From positions 2,462,383 to 2,526,382 of the forward strand of contig CM036254.1 in NCBI GenBank assembly GCA_020698575.1: a stretch of 64,000 nucleotides of DNA. The letters are read 5' to 3'. This stretch comes from Bostrychus sinensis (lineage: Eukaryota; Chordata; Actinopteri; Gobiiformes; Eleotridae). Both the position numbers and the translations under genes were made by a program. Each line of letters starts with the position of its first letter. Position 1 is the stretch's first letter. Below the pieces are notes generated by a model that did no database searches, was not told the origin of the DNA, and saw nothing but the letters and a program-made list of their open reading frames with translations. Positions 10,276 to 21,730 of the stretch are shown here, in pieces.

Positions 10276-12054
10276 CTGCATCTAACGTGACAGAGTTATC
10301 AGAGCAGGTTTTAAAAATGTACTGGCAGAGTGGTTTTTACTTTAGTTTATTCTTTATTTGTCAGGGAGCATGGAACATTAAGGTTAGGGTTTTCACAAGA
10401 AAAGAGATGCTTTGTACCAGATTTAGCTTACAAGCTACTTTCCATCTGCAGTCCCCACAAGAAAAACAACATTACACAATACAAAAGTTAATATTAATTC
10501 ATAGTTAAAATACTTATGTTACCAAGCTTAAAAAGGCAATAAATCATAATTGATTAAAGTACTTACAAATAGAAGTTATTAGTAGTGAATAATGATGAAT
10601 ACAGGTAAACACAGCATTAGTTTGACTGATGTTGGCACAGCTGATTATTGATATGTTTTTTAAGGTTTTGAGACAAAATGATGAAGATTCCATTGTTTGA
10701 TGACTTTTAAAGAGAAAGCTGAGCGCATCCTGACAGACCCTGCCACCTCCTGCCACCTCCTGCCACCTCCTGCCACCTCCTGCCACCTCCCTCTCACATT
10801 TTAAGTAATCCCAGTTTTTAAAGTAGACTTTATCTCTGTGTCTGTAAAATCAAATCTGCGAGAGACGTTATGGTAAAAACAGGAAGCTTCTTTTTCTGCT
10901 TACAACAAACTTACAACTACAATTTAGCGACGTTAGCAAAGAGCGGCTAACACTTGTATCAGTCTGGAATGGCTCCTGTTCTTTGTGAAGGGGCGGGACT
11001 TTCAGCTAGAATACTGGGAGATGATTGGATAAAGCTCCAGCCTGCGTAGCTAAACAACAAACTGCTGACGAGAGTAAAACAACACAATAAAGACGCTGTT
11101 AGAAGATTTTTGCTGTTTTTGTAAATGTAGAGCAGCCATGTTGTTAACAAATATCACTAAGGCTTTTAAGTCACCGTTGGTCACGTGACTCTGGCATCTG
11201 ATAATGTTCCTCTGTGATACAGCCCGACCAGACTTTAGCAATGTTTTAGTTATTTATAGATAAATGATCATCGTATGTAGGTTATTTAACATGAATTATC
11301 ACTTTAATTAATAAAACAGAGCTGGATTATTGCAGCTCTGTGCCTTATGAAGAGAAGCTGTCAGCCTGTGCAGGCTGAGGTTAGCTAACGTTAGCATTTT
11401 ATGAGCTATTTGTTTATAAATACAACCTAAAAGAAGTAAACACAGTGTTTTCATTCAGACGTGTTGTGTTCAGTTTAAAATCCTGTCCCGCTGTTCTCCG
11501 ACGAAACTCGCAAAGCATTCTGGTCTATACTGACCTCTAGTGACCATCGCTGTCCACTACTTTTCAAAATGCATTGTGGGAAATTTTCAGTGCACAATTT
11601 TTGTATCCACCAGACATTCAGACACCGCTACAAAATGGCGTGACCACTGTAGAGGGCGCTGTAGAGGGATTATTATTGTTGTTGTTATTGTTGTCGGCAA
11701 ACCTAAACCCCGCCCACTCACAGCAGCACTGCCACGCCATTGGCTGCCATAGGTCCAGACCCAAACAGATGAGTGGGAGCAGGACAAGATGGATTTCCTG
11801 AATTTGTAAACTGCCAGGTAACATTTGGTTGTTCATGGGAAACCGACCAAATCAGGTTAAAACGCTTCAGAAAAACAGTCTCAAGATTTTCTGTTGGAGC
11901 AGGTCCAGGCCACTCTTTAGTTTACTTTTTCATTATTATTATTATTTTTAAATAGAAACCCCAACATTGCCCCATGACTTGGCGACAGGGGGCAAGGAAA
12001 AACCTCAGGAACGACAGACGAGCAGCGACAGACGAGTGTGGAGTCTTCTGTTTA
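10276..12054. other. unannotated non-coding sequence with a 10-mer tandem
   Basis: Contains five perfect copies of TGCCACCTCC at 10741-10790 and a TTATTGTTGTTG-type run near 11670. Otherwise AT-rich sequence without recognisable exons. Small open frames lack domains. Confidence 0.5.
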
Positions 12055-12300
12055 AATGGGTTCAGATGATTATTTCCGAGGTGATAAGAATAATCTGAAG
12101 TGTCTTTATCGGCAGGATTTGTGCAGACTGTGATATTAGCAGGTTACTGTTTGACTTCAGCAGAGATAACGTAATCAGCTCTGACTCAGATTTCATGTTT
12201 AAGATGAACCGGGTTTTATCTGCAGACCATAATATCACACACAGCTTTTACTGCAGTCAGACGCACGCACAGGGAATAATTACCATAAAGGTTTAGGACT
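12055..12300. promoter_or_regulatory. candidate GATA/AP-1 enhancer-like island
   Basis: A 245-bp repeat-free island between a hAT-rich region and the CT tract. It has WGATAR sites at 12082-12087 (TGATAA), 12164-12169 (AGATAA) and, on the minus strand, 12216-12221 (TTATCT). A near-site TTATCG is at 12106-12111, and a TGACTCA (AP-1/NF-E2 core) at 12183-12189. In mammals the erythroid enhancers of BCL11A lie in an intron and depend on GATA1. Whether this fish element is comparable is inference from motif content, and no sequence homology is claimed. Confidence 0.35.
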
Positions 12301-12518
12301 TAATGTTGTTACTGTTGAAGAAAATGGGCTCAGGGTAAAATCCTATTGCTTTCAAATACATTCAGTTTTTATCACAGTTTCTTTTATTCTGGGTTAGGTT
12401 TAAGAAGTTTTTCTGTTTTCAAGAAATTTACTCTGCAGCTTTTTACCAAAAAATCAGCTCTGCTCCTGATCTGGTTACAGACGACAACTGTGGTGTTAGA
12501 GAAAGATGACTTAGATTG

Positions 12519-14128
12519 TCTCTCCTCTCTCCTCCTCTCTCTCTCCCTCCTCTCCCCTCCTCTCCTCTCCTCTCTCTCCTCTCTCTCCTCTCTCTCCTCT
12601 CCTCTCCCCTCCTCTCTCCCCTCCTCTCTCCTCCCTCTCTCTCCCCTCCTCTCTCCTCTCTCTCCTCCTCTCTCTCCTCTCCTCTCTCTCCTCTCTCTCC
12701 TCTCTCCCCTCCTCTCTCTCCTCTCCTCTCTCCCCTCTCCCCTCTCCTCTCTCCTCTCTCTCCTCTCTCTCCTCTCCCCTCCTCTCTCCCCTCCTCTCTC
12801 CTCCCTCTCTCTCCCCTCCTCTCTCCTCTCTCTCCTCCTCTCTCTCCTCTCCTCTCTCTCCTCTCTCTCCTCTCTCCCCTCCTCTCTCTCCTCTCCTCTC
12901 TCTCCTCTCTCTCCTCTCTCCCCTCCTCTCTCTCCTCTCTCTCCTCTCCTCTCTCTCCTCTCTCTCCTCTCTCCCCTCCTCTCTCTCCTCTCTCTCCTCT
13001 CTCCTCTCTCCTCTCCTCTCTCCTCCCTCTCTCTCCCCTCCTCTCCCCTCCTCTCTCCCCTCCTCTCCCCTCCTCTCTCTCCTCTCCCCTCCTCTCTCCC
13101 CTCCTCTCTCTCCTCTCCTCTCTCTCCTCTCTCTCCTCTCTCCCCTCTCTCTCCTCTCTCTCCTCTCCTCTCTCTCCTCTCTCTCCTCTCTCCCTCCTCT
13201 CTCTCCTCTCTCCTCTCTCCTCTCTCTCCTCTCTCCTCTCTTCTCCCCTCTCCTCTCTCCTCTCTCTCCTCTCTCCTCTCCCCTCCTCTCTCCTCTCTCC
13301 CCTCCTCTCTCTCCCCTCCTCTCTCCTCTCTCCTCTCTCCTCTCTCCTCTCTCCCCTCTCCTCTCCCCTCTCCTCCTCTCTCTCCTCCTCTCTCCTCTCT
13401 CTCCTCTCTCTCCTCTCTCTCCCCTGTCCTCTCTCCTCTCTCTCCTCTCTCCCCTCCTCTCTCTCCTCTCTCCTCTCTCCTCTCCTCTCTCCTCCCTCTC
13501 TCTCCCCTCCTCTCTCCCCTCCTCTCCCCTCCTCTCTCTCCTCTCCCCTCCTCTCTCCCCTCCTCTCTCTCCTCTCTCCTCTCCCCTCTCTCCTCTCTCC
13601 CCTCCTCTCTCTCCTCTCTCTCCTCTCTCCTCTCTCCTCTCCTCTCTCCTCTCCCCTCCTCTCTCTCCTCCTCTCTCCTCTCTCCTCTCCCCTCTCTCCT
13701 CTCTCTCCTCTCTCCCCTCTCTCCTCTCTCCTCTCTCCTCTCTCCTCTCCCCTCTCTCCTCTCTCCCCTCCTCTCTCTCCTCTCTCTCCTCTCTCCTCTC
13801 TCCTCTCCTCTCTCTCCTCCTCTCTCTCCTCTCTCCTCTCTCTCCTCTCTCCTCTCTCCTCTCTCCTCTCCCCTCTCTCCTCTCTCCCCTCCTCTCTCTC
13901 CTCTCTCTCCTCTCTCCTCTCTCCTCTCCTCTCTCCTCTCCCCTCCTCTCTCTCCTCCTCTCTCCTCTCTCCTCTCTCCTCTCCTCTCTCTCCTCCTCTC
14001 TCTCCTCTCTCCTCTCTCTCCTCTCTCCCCTCTCCCCTCTCCTCTCTCCCCTCTCCTCTCTCCTCTCTCCTCTCTCCTCTCTCCTCTCTCCTCTCTCCTC
14101 TCTCCTCCTCTCTCTCCTCTCTCCTCTC
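12519..14128. repeat. 1.6-kb pure polypyrimidine tract (CTCTCTCCT)n
   Basis: For about 1,600 bases the plus strand is almost only C and T, built from CTCTCC, CTCTCTCC and CCCCTC words. It includes larger duplicated blocks, for example the stretches starting near 12600 and 12780. Long open frames run through it on both strands because stop codons need A or G followed by specific bases. They encode only Leu/Ser/Pro or Arg/Glu/Gly and are artefacts. Mirror symmetry gives triplex (H-DNA) potential. Confidence 0.98.
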
Positions 14129-14762
14129 TGGCTACTGTTCGCTGACAGAGTTTCTCTTTCCACTTGACCGCTCTCTGGGTGCAGTGGGGATTCTCCGTGA
14201 CCTTTGACCCCGGCTGTAAAGCGCTGGGAGAGAGATGAGGAGGTTTAATCTCTGACTCTGTGTCCGGGACAGGAGAGTGCAGGTGAGCGCTCCTCGTGGC
14301 CCCGGGGGAGAGTGTAACTGAGAAACTGACCTAAATGTGGAGGAGACCGGGACAAAAGGCTGTGTGTGAAATCCTCTCTGTCTGCTCTGCTCCCATTTTG
14401 GGGATTTCTTTTCTTTGTGCCTCAACCTTTTAAAGTCTTTTAAAGTCTTTTAAAGTCTTTTAAAGTCTTTTAAGGATTTCTGTTGCCCGGCCACTCAGAC
14501 CTAAAGTGAGGTGGGTCAGACCTCCTCCCATTTAAACCTATTGCTCTCTACATTATTCCTACCTGACCAATAATATTTTCTCTTCTGGGCACACAACAGC
14601 AAATCATCTGCCTCCTAACGTTCCAGATGCCCTTCCTGATGCAACACTGTCCATTTATCCAGGCTTGGGACAGACACAAAGAGTACAATGGCAGTTATAT
14701 AATTTTTTTCCTTCTGTGTCTCTGTTTGGTTGTATGTTTTTCAAATGTGGCTGGTCCTAAAG
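14129..14762. other. non-coding spacer with 10-mer tandem and dispersed repeat
   Basis: TAAAGTCTTT is repeated four times at 14431-14470. A dispersed repeat piece (CCAGATGCCCTTCCTGATGCAAC, ATCCAGGCTTGGGAC) lies at 14618-14672, related to the CCAAGCCTGGATAAA pieces elsewhere. AAATGTGGCTGGTCCTAAA at 14743-14761 recurs just after the following array. Confidence 0.6.
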
Positions 14763-16465
14763 CAGTTCTCTGTACACTGGTTTAGTCCTGGTTTAGTCCT
14801 GGTTTAGTCCTGGTTTAGTCCTGGTTTAGATCTGGTTTAGTCCTGGTTTAGATCTGGTTTAGTCCTGGTTTAGTCCTGGTTTAGTCCTGGTTTAGACCTG
14901 GTTTAGTCCTGGTTTAGATCTGGTTTAGTCCTGGTTTAGTCCTGGTTTAGACCTGGTTTAGTCCTGGTTTAGATCTGGTTTAGTCCTGGTTTAGTCCTGG
15001 TTTAGTCCTGGTTTAGACCTGGTTTAGTCCTGGTTTAGTCCTGGTTTAGTCCTGGTTTAGACCTGGTTTAGACCTGGTTTAGTCCTGGTTTAGTCCAGGT
15101 TTAGACCTGGTTTAGACCTGGTTTAGTCCTGGTTTAGTCCTGGTTTAGTCCTGGTTTAGACCTGGTTTAGTCCTGGTTTAGACCTGGTTTAGTCCTGGTT
15201 TAGTCCTGGTTTAGTCCTGGTTTAGACCTGGTTTAGTCCTGGTTTAGTCCTGGTTTAGTCCTGGTTTAGTCCTGGTTTAGATCTGGTTTAGACCTGGTTT
15301 AGACCTGGTTTAGTCCTGGTTTAGTCCTGGTTTAGTCCTGGTTTAGACCTGGTTTACTCCTGATTTAGATCTGGTTTAGACCTGGTTTAGACCTGGTTTA
15401 GTCCTGGTTTAGTCCTGGTTTAGACCTGGTTTAGTCCTGATTTAGACCTGGTTTAGTCCTGGTTCAGACCTGGTTTAGACCTGGTTTAGTCCTGGTTTAG
15501 TCCTGATTTAGATCTGGTTTAGACCTGGTTTAGACCTGGTTTAGTCCTGGTTTAGTCCTGGTTTAGTCCTGGTTTACTCCTGATTTAGATCTGGTTTAGA
15601 CCTGGTTTAGACCTGGTTTAGTCCTGGTTTAGTCCTGGTTTAGTCCTGGTTTAGACCTGGTTTAGTCCTGATTTAGACCTGGTTTAGTCCTGGTTCAGAC
15701 CTGGTTTAGACCTGGTTTAGTCCTGGTTTAGTCCTGGTTTAGTCCTGGTTTAGACCTGGTTTAGTCCTGATTTAGACCTGGTTTAGACCTGGTTTAGTCC
15801 TGGTTTAGACCTGGTTTAGTCCTGATTTAGACCTGGTTTAGACCTGGTTTAGTCCTGGTTTAGACCTGGTTTAGTCCTGATTTAGACCTGGTTTAGACCT
15901 GGTTTAGTCCTGGTTTAGTCCTGGTTTAGTCCTGGTTTAGACTTGGTTTAGACCTGGTTTAGTCCTGGCTTAGTCCTGGTTTAGTCCTGGTTTAGACTTG
16001 GTTTAGACTTGGTTTAGACCTGGTTTAGTCCTGGTTTAGACTTGGTTTAGACCTGGTTTAGTCCTGGTTTAGACTTGGTTTAGACCTGGTTTAGACCTGG
16101 TTTAGTCCTGGTTTAGACCTGGTTTAGACTTGGTTTAGACCTGGTTTAGTCCTGGTTTAGACTTGGTTTAGACCTGGTTTAGTCCTGGTTTAGACTTGGT
16201 TTAGACCTGGTTTAGACCTGGTTTAGACCTGGTTTAGTCCTGGTTTAGACTTGGTTTAGACCTGGTTTAGTCCTGGTTTAGACTTGGTTTAGACCTGGTT
16301 TAGTCCTGGTTTAGTCCTGGTTTAGTCCTGGTTTAGACTTGGTTTAGACCTGGTTTAGTCCTGGCTTAGTCCTGGTTTAGTCCTGGTTTAGACTTGGTTT
16401 AGACTTGGTTTAGTCCTGGTTTAGTCCTGGTTTAGATCTGGTTTAGACCTGGTTTAGTCCTGGTT
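14763..16465. repeat. 11-bp minisatellite array 4, reverse orientation
   Basis: About 1.7 kb of CTGGTTTAGTC and CTGGTTTAGAC units with TTGGTTTAGAC and CTGATTTAGAC variants. These are the reverse complement of the units in arrays 1-3. The array is bracketed by a 19-bp near-identical direct repeat (14743-14761 and 16466-16484, two mismatches). Confidence 0.97.
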
Positions 16466-16482
16466 AAATGTGGTTGGTCCTG

Positions 16483-16695
16483 AATAGAGCTGCAACTAAC
16501 AATTATTCTGGTAATAGATTAATCTGTCCATTATTTTTATGATTAGTGGATTATTATTTGGATCGTGAAGAGCGACCTTCTCTCTCAGCACATGGCATGT
16601 TTCAGAGTCTGGGAATACTCCAGCTAACGATTAAATGATTACTAAATTATTTGACGATGATTTCAGTAATGGATTAATCTGATGACTTGAGTCCT
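16483..16695. mobile_element. non-autonomous element with GCTGCAACTAAC terminus
   Basis: Starts GAGCTGCAACTAACAATTATT and contains repeated GATTAATCTG words at both ends, as in a common fish MITE. The opposite terminus of another copy (AGAGTAATCGTTAGTTGCAGCC) is at 24240-24262. In both places the neighbouring sequence CCAGTTACACTCAGAGGTA follows. Confidence 0.55.
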
Positions 16696-17873
16696 GAAAC
16701 AGTTCTGCGTTGGTTCTGATTGGTTTTGAGTCTGTCCAGTTACACTCAGAGGTAACTTTATCTTTGTCCATTTGTTTAGCAGCAGTCCATTTTGCAGAGT
16801 CCAGGGTTGGGGGAAACTTGGGCCTTAAGGTCACATCTGTGCCAGTTCCAAGCCTGGATAAATGGAGAGGGGGTTCTGTCAGGAAGGTTTTGTGTAAATA
16901 CCTATACCACCACAACAATATATGCTTTTCTTTCCTCTCCAGATGAACAGAGAAGTGGTTGGGTGTACAGACTTACACCCGTCCCGTGGTTTATCTCTCC
17001 GTTGGTAGAGCGACCACGGCTCGCCTCGGCTTCGTGGGTTTAGGTCCGGTCTCCTGTCTCTCCCTGCAGAGTCTCTCTCTAACCCTAACCAGATGTAGTC
17101 CTGCCTAAACCTGTTTGATTTAATGCCTGCTTGCTTAGCTCTGGACATTTTGTCTTTCTACAGTTTGGATTTCACTTTTTCCACATAAACCACGTCTGTT
17201 TTGAAGCTGTGGACTCTTCAGCAGTGAACGTATCCAACCCACAAACTGTGCTCTGTCCCAGTAGAGCTGCACTTCTTCCTCTACCTGTCCCTCCTCCTCT
17301 CCTGTGTTTCTCTGTGCCTTCTCCTCCCGTTCTCTGCAGCTGAAGCTTGTAAATCATGTTGCGACATAGCTCTGCTCTATGTGTGTTCTGTGCTGACCCA
17401 CATCCACTGCCAAAATATGTGTCCTCCTCCTCCATAGGCCCGCCGCTGCTGCTTCTATAGGAGGACAGAGGAGGACAGAGGAGGGGTGGGGGTTATCCGC
17501 TGGGGTCGAAGCACGAGTACCAGACACTTATCGAGAACGGCAGTGTGTCTGAGGGAGATTAGAGCGGGAAGGAAGGGATGGAGCGATGATAAAACAGTGG
17601 TTAGATGTATGTTCAAATGTACAGCACAATTATTGTGTAGAGTCTGCAACAAGGTCCAAGAGAATCCATTTTCGTCCTAACCCTTGTGTTGTCTTTGGAT
17701 CCAAAAATGCCAAAGACATTCATGCGTTTGGTGAAAAGGAAAATCTAAATCGCTCAGAGTGAATGAATCTGAAAGTGAATGGTTGTCTTTGACCATTTTC
17801 CAGAGCGAACCCTGCCTCAGGCCCATAGTTGTTTGAACTGGGGATCATTCTGGACCCAGCCATCAAATCCATA
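16696..17873. other. unannotated non-coding sequence
   Basis: Includes a CCAAGCCTGGATAAATGG dispersed-repeat piece at 16849-16866. A weakly tRNA-like stretch lies at 16998-17047 (GTTGGTAGAGCG, then GGGTTTAGGTCC), too degenerate to call. A degenerate SINE/L2 tail is at about 17755-17840. No exon is recognised. Confidence 0.5.
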
Positions 17874-18154
17874 AACTACATCAGTGGTTCTCAAACTTTT
17901 TTGTCTCGTGTACCTCTTGGGCTTTTTGTCCTACCATAAGATCTGTGTTTTTGTTTATTAATACCAAGACTTTCTATACTACACAGGTTATATTCTTATT
18001 TTTCCTCTCCTTGTCCTGTGTAAATGTCTTTCAAACGTTTCTATTGTTCAGACTGCAAATATTCTCCTATAATCTTGGAAATAAATTCTAAAATATTTTT
18101 GATTCCCCCTGCAAAGTGCTGGCATACCCCTGGTTGGGAAACACTGGTCTACAT
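17874..18154. mobile_element. hAT-type MITE with TSD
   Basis: The element spans 17882-18146 and starts CAGTGGTTCTCAAAC. Its end reads GGGAAACACTG, the inverted counterpart. Flanking octamers AACTACAT (17874-17881) and GTCTACAT (18147-18154) match at 6 of 8 positions, as expected for an aged 8-bp hAT duplication. It has no open frame. Confidence 0.75.
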
Positions 18155-18492
18155 GACATGCAGTATAAGTTAGGTTTAAATCTGGATTAGTTCAAGTCCT
18201 GGGTTTAGTCCTAGTTTTGTTGTCGTATGTCGTTGGAGACAGTTGGACCTAGGTCTGGCTATGAACATGTCCCTGAGTAAAAGAACCTGAGGGCTGCAGA
18301 GCTTTATTTACAGAACCCCATAATCGCAGAGTTTAGTGACAAGCGCCACCTGCTGGTGTAAATAGTTCCTGTTGTAAGTAGCCGCTGCTGGGTCGTGGGT
18401 CTGAGTTGCTTTGCTGTGTCCAGCCTTTGAATGTCCATTGTGGTTTAGTTGGTTTAGTCCTATGGAAGTCCTAAGCAGCTTTCTTTTCTCCC
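18155..18492. other. unannotated non-coding sequence
   Basis: Contains isolated 11-mer-like monomers (GGGTTTAGTCCTAG at about 18201; GGTTTAGTTGGTTTAGTCC at about 18441). Nothing else is recognised. Confidence 0.5.
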
Positions 18493-18624
18493 GTTATCTT
18501 GTTATAACGACTTAAATCTTTTGTTTTCATGAGATAATGATTTTGCTGTTATAACGACAAAACAAGGTCCAATTTTGTGTCTTGTTTGGAAAATGAAAGA
18601 ATTAAGTCGTTATAACAAGATAAC
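18493..18624. mobile_element. short MITE with perfect 23-bp terminal inverted repeats
   Basis: The left end 18493-18515 begins GTTATCTTGTTATAACGAC and is perfectly inverted at 18602-18624, which ends GTCGTTATAACAAGATAAC. The total length is 132 bp and there is no coding capacity. The next element starts three bases later. Confidence 0.85.
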
Positions 18625-18626
18625 AG

Positions 18627-19266
18627 CACTGTAAAAAAAAATCTGTAAATTTTACGGTAAAAAATTGGCAGCTGTGGTTGCCAGAATTCTACCGTAAAAA
18701 CTACAAGAGGCCTGTATTTCATTTTACAGTATAATTTTATCACAAATGTTGTTTTTACAGTTTTTGACTTGAGTTTTTATTATTATTTACTGCAAAATAA
18801 AGTTATTATCTTAAAAAAAAATAGGTTAATGTATATTTTAGTTTGTGACTTATGTTTTAATCAACATTTACGTAAATTTAAAGTATTAAATGTATATTTT
18901 AGTTTGTGACTTATGTTTTAATCAACATTTACTGTAAAATTTAAAGTTATTATCTTTCAAAAAAATAGATTAATGTATATTTTAGTTTGTGACTTACGTT
19001 TTAATCAACATTTACTGTAAAATTTAAAGTTATTATCTTTTGAAAAGGTGTTAAACTGTAATAAACACAGGCCTCGATTTTTTTAACAGTGCTATACTGT
19101 ATACATTACAAAAAACAAAACTAAAAAATACAATTTTGCCTTATTTTTAATATTACAGTTAATTACCGTAACCAAAACAGTATTTTACCGATACATCAAC
19201 TGCGGTCTTTTACTGTTGAGATTTTACAGACTTTTACCATGAAATCTACAGATATTTTTTACAGTG
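18627..19266. mobile_element. CACTGTAAAA-type DNA transposon, copy 1
   Basis: Starts CACTGTAAAAAAAAATCTG and ends with the inverted counterpart CAGATATTTTTTACAGTG. A second, longer copy is at 41017-41910 with near-identical ends. Internally it carries about three copies of a ~79-bp unit (TTAATGTATATTTTAGTTTG and following) at roughly 18820-19040. There is no transposase frame, so it is non-autonomous. The superfamily is uncertain: CACTG ends would fit CACTA/EnSpm, but the flanking trinucleotides do not match. Confidence 0.85.
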
Positions 19267-20167
19267 AGGAGAAAGAAAAAGTTCTATGGCTGCTTCCAGC
19301 TTCCGTATCGTCCAGAGTTTAAAGCTGGTCCAGTTCTGGTTTGGTCTTGGTTTATTCATAGCTTAGTCCTGGTTTAATGATTGGCTTTGTCTGTGGTTTG
19401 TCCTGATCACGTGCACTAACCTCACAATTGAAACTGTATCACCCTGTAAAGGCCTCCTATGCACTTATTTCTATTCTGTACCACTCATTTTTACTTGTGT
19501 CTACTAAAAATACAGAGACGAGCCACAGCGACTTACACAGTTTGCGAGTGAAAAGATTTAGATCTGTTTTCGTCCGCTCGGTGATGTCCGTGCGCTGGTG
19601 CGAGGGCCCGGAGACAGTTTTAAACTCGTGATTTTTTCGCTGCAGAAGTGTGGAAGTGTTGATGAGAGACAGAGACTTGGAGCTGAGGCAGATGGTCCAG
19701 AGCTCTGGTGTGAACAACAACAGTTTGGACCGGTCTTAACTCGGTCCCAGTCTGGACTAAATATGGCTCTGTTTTAGCACTTCCCTCTCAAACTCTCACT
19801 TTGTTACAGACAGAGAGAGTGTGAGGGGAAAACAGGAGAAAGCATCTGAAAATCACCTCCTGGCATCTCACTGAAGCAGGATTATTCATCATGGCCAGTC
19901 AGGCAAAGTCAATAGGAAGAATGGGTCTGGAATCCCTTCTCTTCATAGACATATTCTCATTATCCTGTTGTGGCAGTGTGTTTTAAATGGGTTGGTCCTT
20001 CATGCAGTGTTGTAAGTCTGTGAATAGAATCAAAAAACACTATGACAGAGCTGGCTAAGTAGTTTTTAATCCTGTTTATCTAGAGTTTGTATAAAGTAAT
20101 ATGTTAGAGTTACAGTTACTATATCAATGTACTGATATTTTATTTCTACAGTACAACAATAATGATC
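19267..20167. other. unannotated non-coding sequence
   Basis: A few 11-mer-like monomers at about 19330-19380. A mixed-composition stretch at 19540-19740 has short open frames without domains. No exon is recognised. Confidence 0.5.
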
Positions 20168-20438
20168 TACAGTGAAGCCCGAAATGATTCATTCCCCTGG
20201 CAAATTCTGACTTAAATTTACTTTAATTCAACCAGTTTCATTCATTTTTTTGACTGGAAATGACACAGGCTTCTCCCAAAAGATAATAAGACGATGTACA
20301 AGAGGTATCATTGTGGAAAAAAATATTTCTCAGCTTATTTTTTTTTTAGATTTGAACAAAAAGTGTCATGTTGGTTGAAAGAAAGTAACTTTAAGTCAGA
20401 ATTTGCCAGGGGTATGAATAATTTCAGCCTTCATTGTA
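20168..20438. mobile_element. Tc1/mariner-type MITE, copy 1
   Basis: The element 20170-20436 has roughly 54-bp inverted ends. The left starts CAGTGAAGCCCGAAATGATT. The right, in reverse complement, starts CAATGAAGGCTGAAATTATT. Both continue into CCCCTGGCAAATTCTGACTT. It is flanked by TA dinucleotides, the Tc1/mariner target-site duplication. Internal length is too short for a transposase. Further copies lie at 62293-62450 and 62892-63105. Confidence 0.88.
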
Positions 20439-20818
20439 CATCACCTTGTATTGATTTGTATCATTTTCTAGGTAGTGTTTATCAATACACAGGAAAAAAA
20501 GATAATATTGGAAATATATAAAAAGATTAGAAAATTGCATGTAATTTTTGTGTTTTTAATGAAATAAAATGCTTTATTCAACATTTCTTCACTTTCTGTC
20601 TGCTGGACATAATCAACCCCAGCTGTATTTAGATTTAGATTAATCTTTCATGATTTTTGGCAAAAAAAAGAAGTTGCTGTATCGATTATCAGTGTAAAGC
20701 AGTTGAATGGTATTGTTCTAAATTAGCCTGAATCGTATCAAAACAATTCTAATCAATATGTATTGTTAGATTGTAAAAATGTTTGGTTACACCGCTGTAG
20801 GGCAGGCGTCTGCTTCTC
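20439..20818. other. unannotated non-coding sequence
   Basis: AT-rich sequence with no recognisable gene or defined repeat. Confidence 0.5.
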
Positions 20819-20912
20819 GAATGCCTCCTGGACGCCTCCCTGGGAAGTGTTTTGGGCCTGTCCCACTGGGCTCAGACCCGGGGTAGGACCCAGGACACGC
20901 TGCAGGGACCAG
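20819..20912 (+). mobile_element. Rex3-like LINE fragment
   Basis: Reads like the end of the reverse-transcriptase frame found on the minus strand at 63308-63991. CGAATGCCTCCTGGACGCCTCCC, GTTTTGGGCCTGTCCCACTGGG and AGGACACGCTGCAGGGAC correspond to the RMPPGRLP, EVFRACPTG and RTRWRD segments. It is short and decayed. Confidence 0.7.
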
Positions 20913-21519
20913 GGGTGAATCCCATTTCTGTAAACTCAAAGCCTCAGCTCCTCAGTTCCTCGCCTGTAAATCCTGCCACAGAGCAGAGAGGCCTGGTGCT
21001 TCCTGTGGGCAGGATTTACAGCCCCTCTCTCTCTCTCTCTCCTGGCCTGGGAAGGAAGTGTCTGGGGTGAGGAATCAGAATCAGAATCAGCTTTATTGTC
21101 CCAAAGGGAAATTCAACAAAGAAAGTCTGGGCATCTTTGTTTAGACGGCTTCCTCTGTGACCCAGGCCTGATCTGTAGAAGATGGATGAATGATAAAACG
21201 GCTCACAGCTGTATCGTCAGGCGTCCATCTCCCGTTCACTCGTGTCCCTGGAGGATGTCATGGTTGTCTTTTTTAATAATAATGTCCTTAAACACAGCTC
21301 ATGTTGGAGTCTGTCCGGGTTTAGACCTGTTCATGTCATGACAGAAGTGACTGTGGCCTCTGTCTGCAAGATTCTGCACAGTGCATTTTTTATTAATCAA
21401 AGCAGCAATGGAGAATAATAACCTTTTTTAACTCCAACATTTACGTCTAATTAAAAAGAAATTGATTACCTTTATATGTTTTCTTGTATACTTCTTTGTT
21501 TGGCAGTGTTTGAAGCCTC
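20913..21519. other. unannotated sequence with a dispersed repeat
   Basis: GAATCAGAATCAGAATCAGC followed by TTTATTGTCCCAAAGGGAAATTC at 21068-21112 is a common teleost dispersed-repeat motif. The remainder is non-coding as far as I can see. Confidence 0.5.
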
Positions 21520-21730
21520 AGCTCTGTGTGATTGAGCTGTTCTCTGTAAACTTCGCTCATTAGCACCTGCCGCCCAGAGCTCGACCCCTGCTGCTAAAAA
21601 AACATTAGTGTCTAACTGTGACCGGGGCCCGAGATTGCGGCCCCTGAGCTGTGGGCCCCTCCTCATTAACCCCTGTTCACTTAAAGGTTTCCGGGGGCCA
21701 CCGCGCGCCCCTCACAGTGCTCCTCTGGTT
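21520..21730. promoter_or_regulatory. candidate conserved non-coding element 3
   Basis: A repeat-free island with words such as GTGTGATTGAGCTGTTCTC, CGCTCATTAGCACCTGC and CCTCATTAACCCC, GC-balanced unlike its surroundings. Open frames on both strands lack domains. The call rests on texture alone. Confidence 0.25.

Noticed and set aside
12346..14207. 550-599-codon frames on both strands in the CT tract
   Set aside because: Pure CT sequence cannot form plus-strand stops, and its complement rarely does. The products are only Leu-Ser-Pro or Arg-Glu-Gly.
14763..16465. Interstitial telomere repeat
   Set aside because: TTTAGTCCTGG units contain TTAG but not the TTAGGG hexamer and have an 11-bp period.
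16998..17047. tRNA gene or SINE head
   Set aside because: Only loose A- and B-box similarity, no cloverleaf that I can pair.
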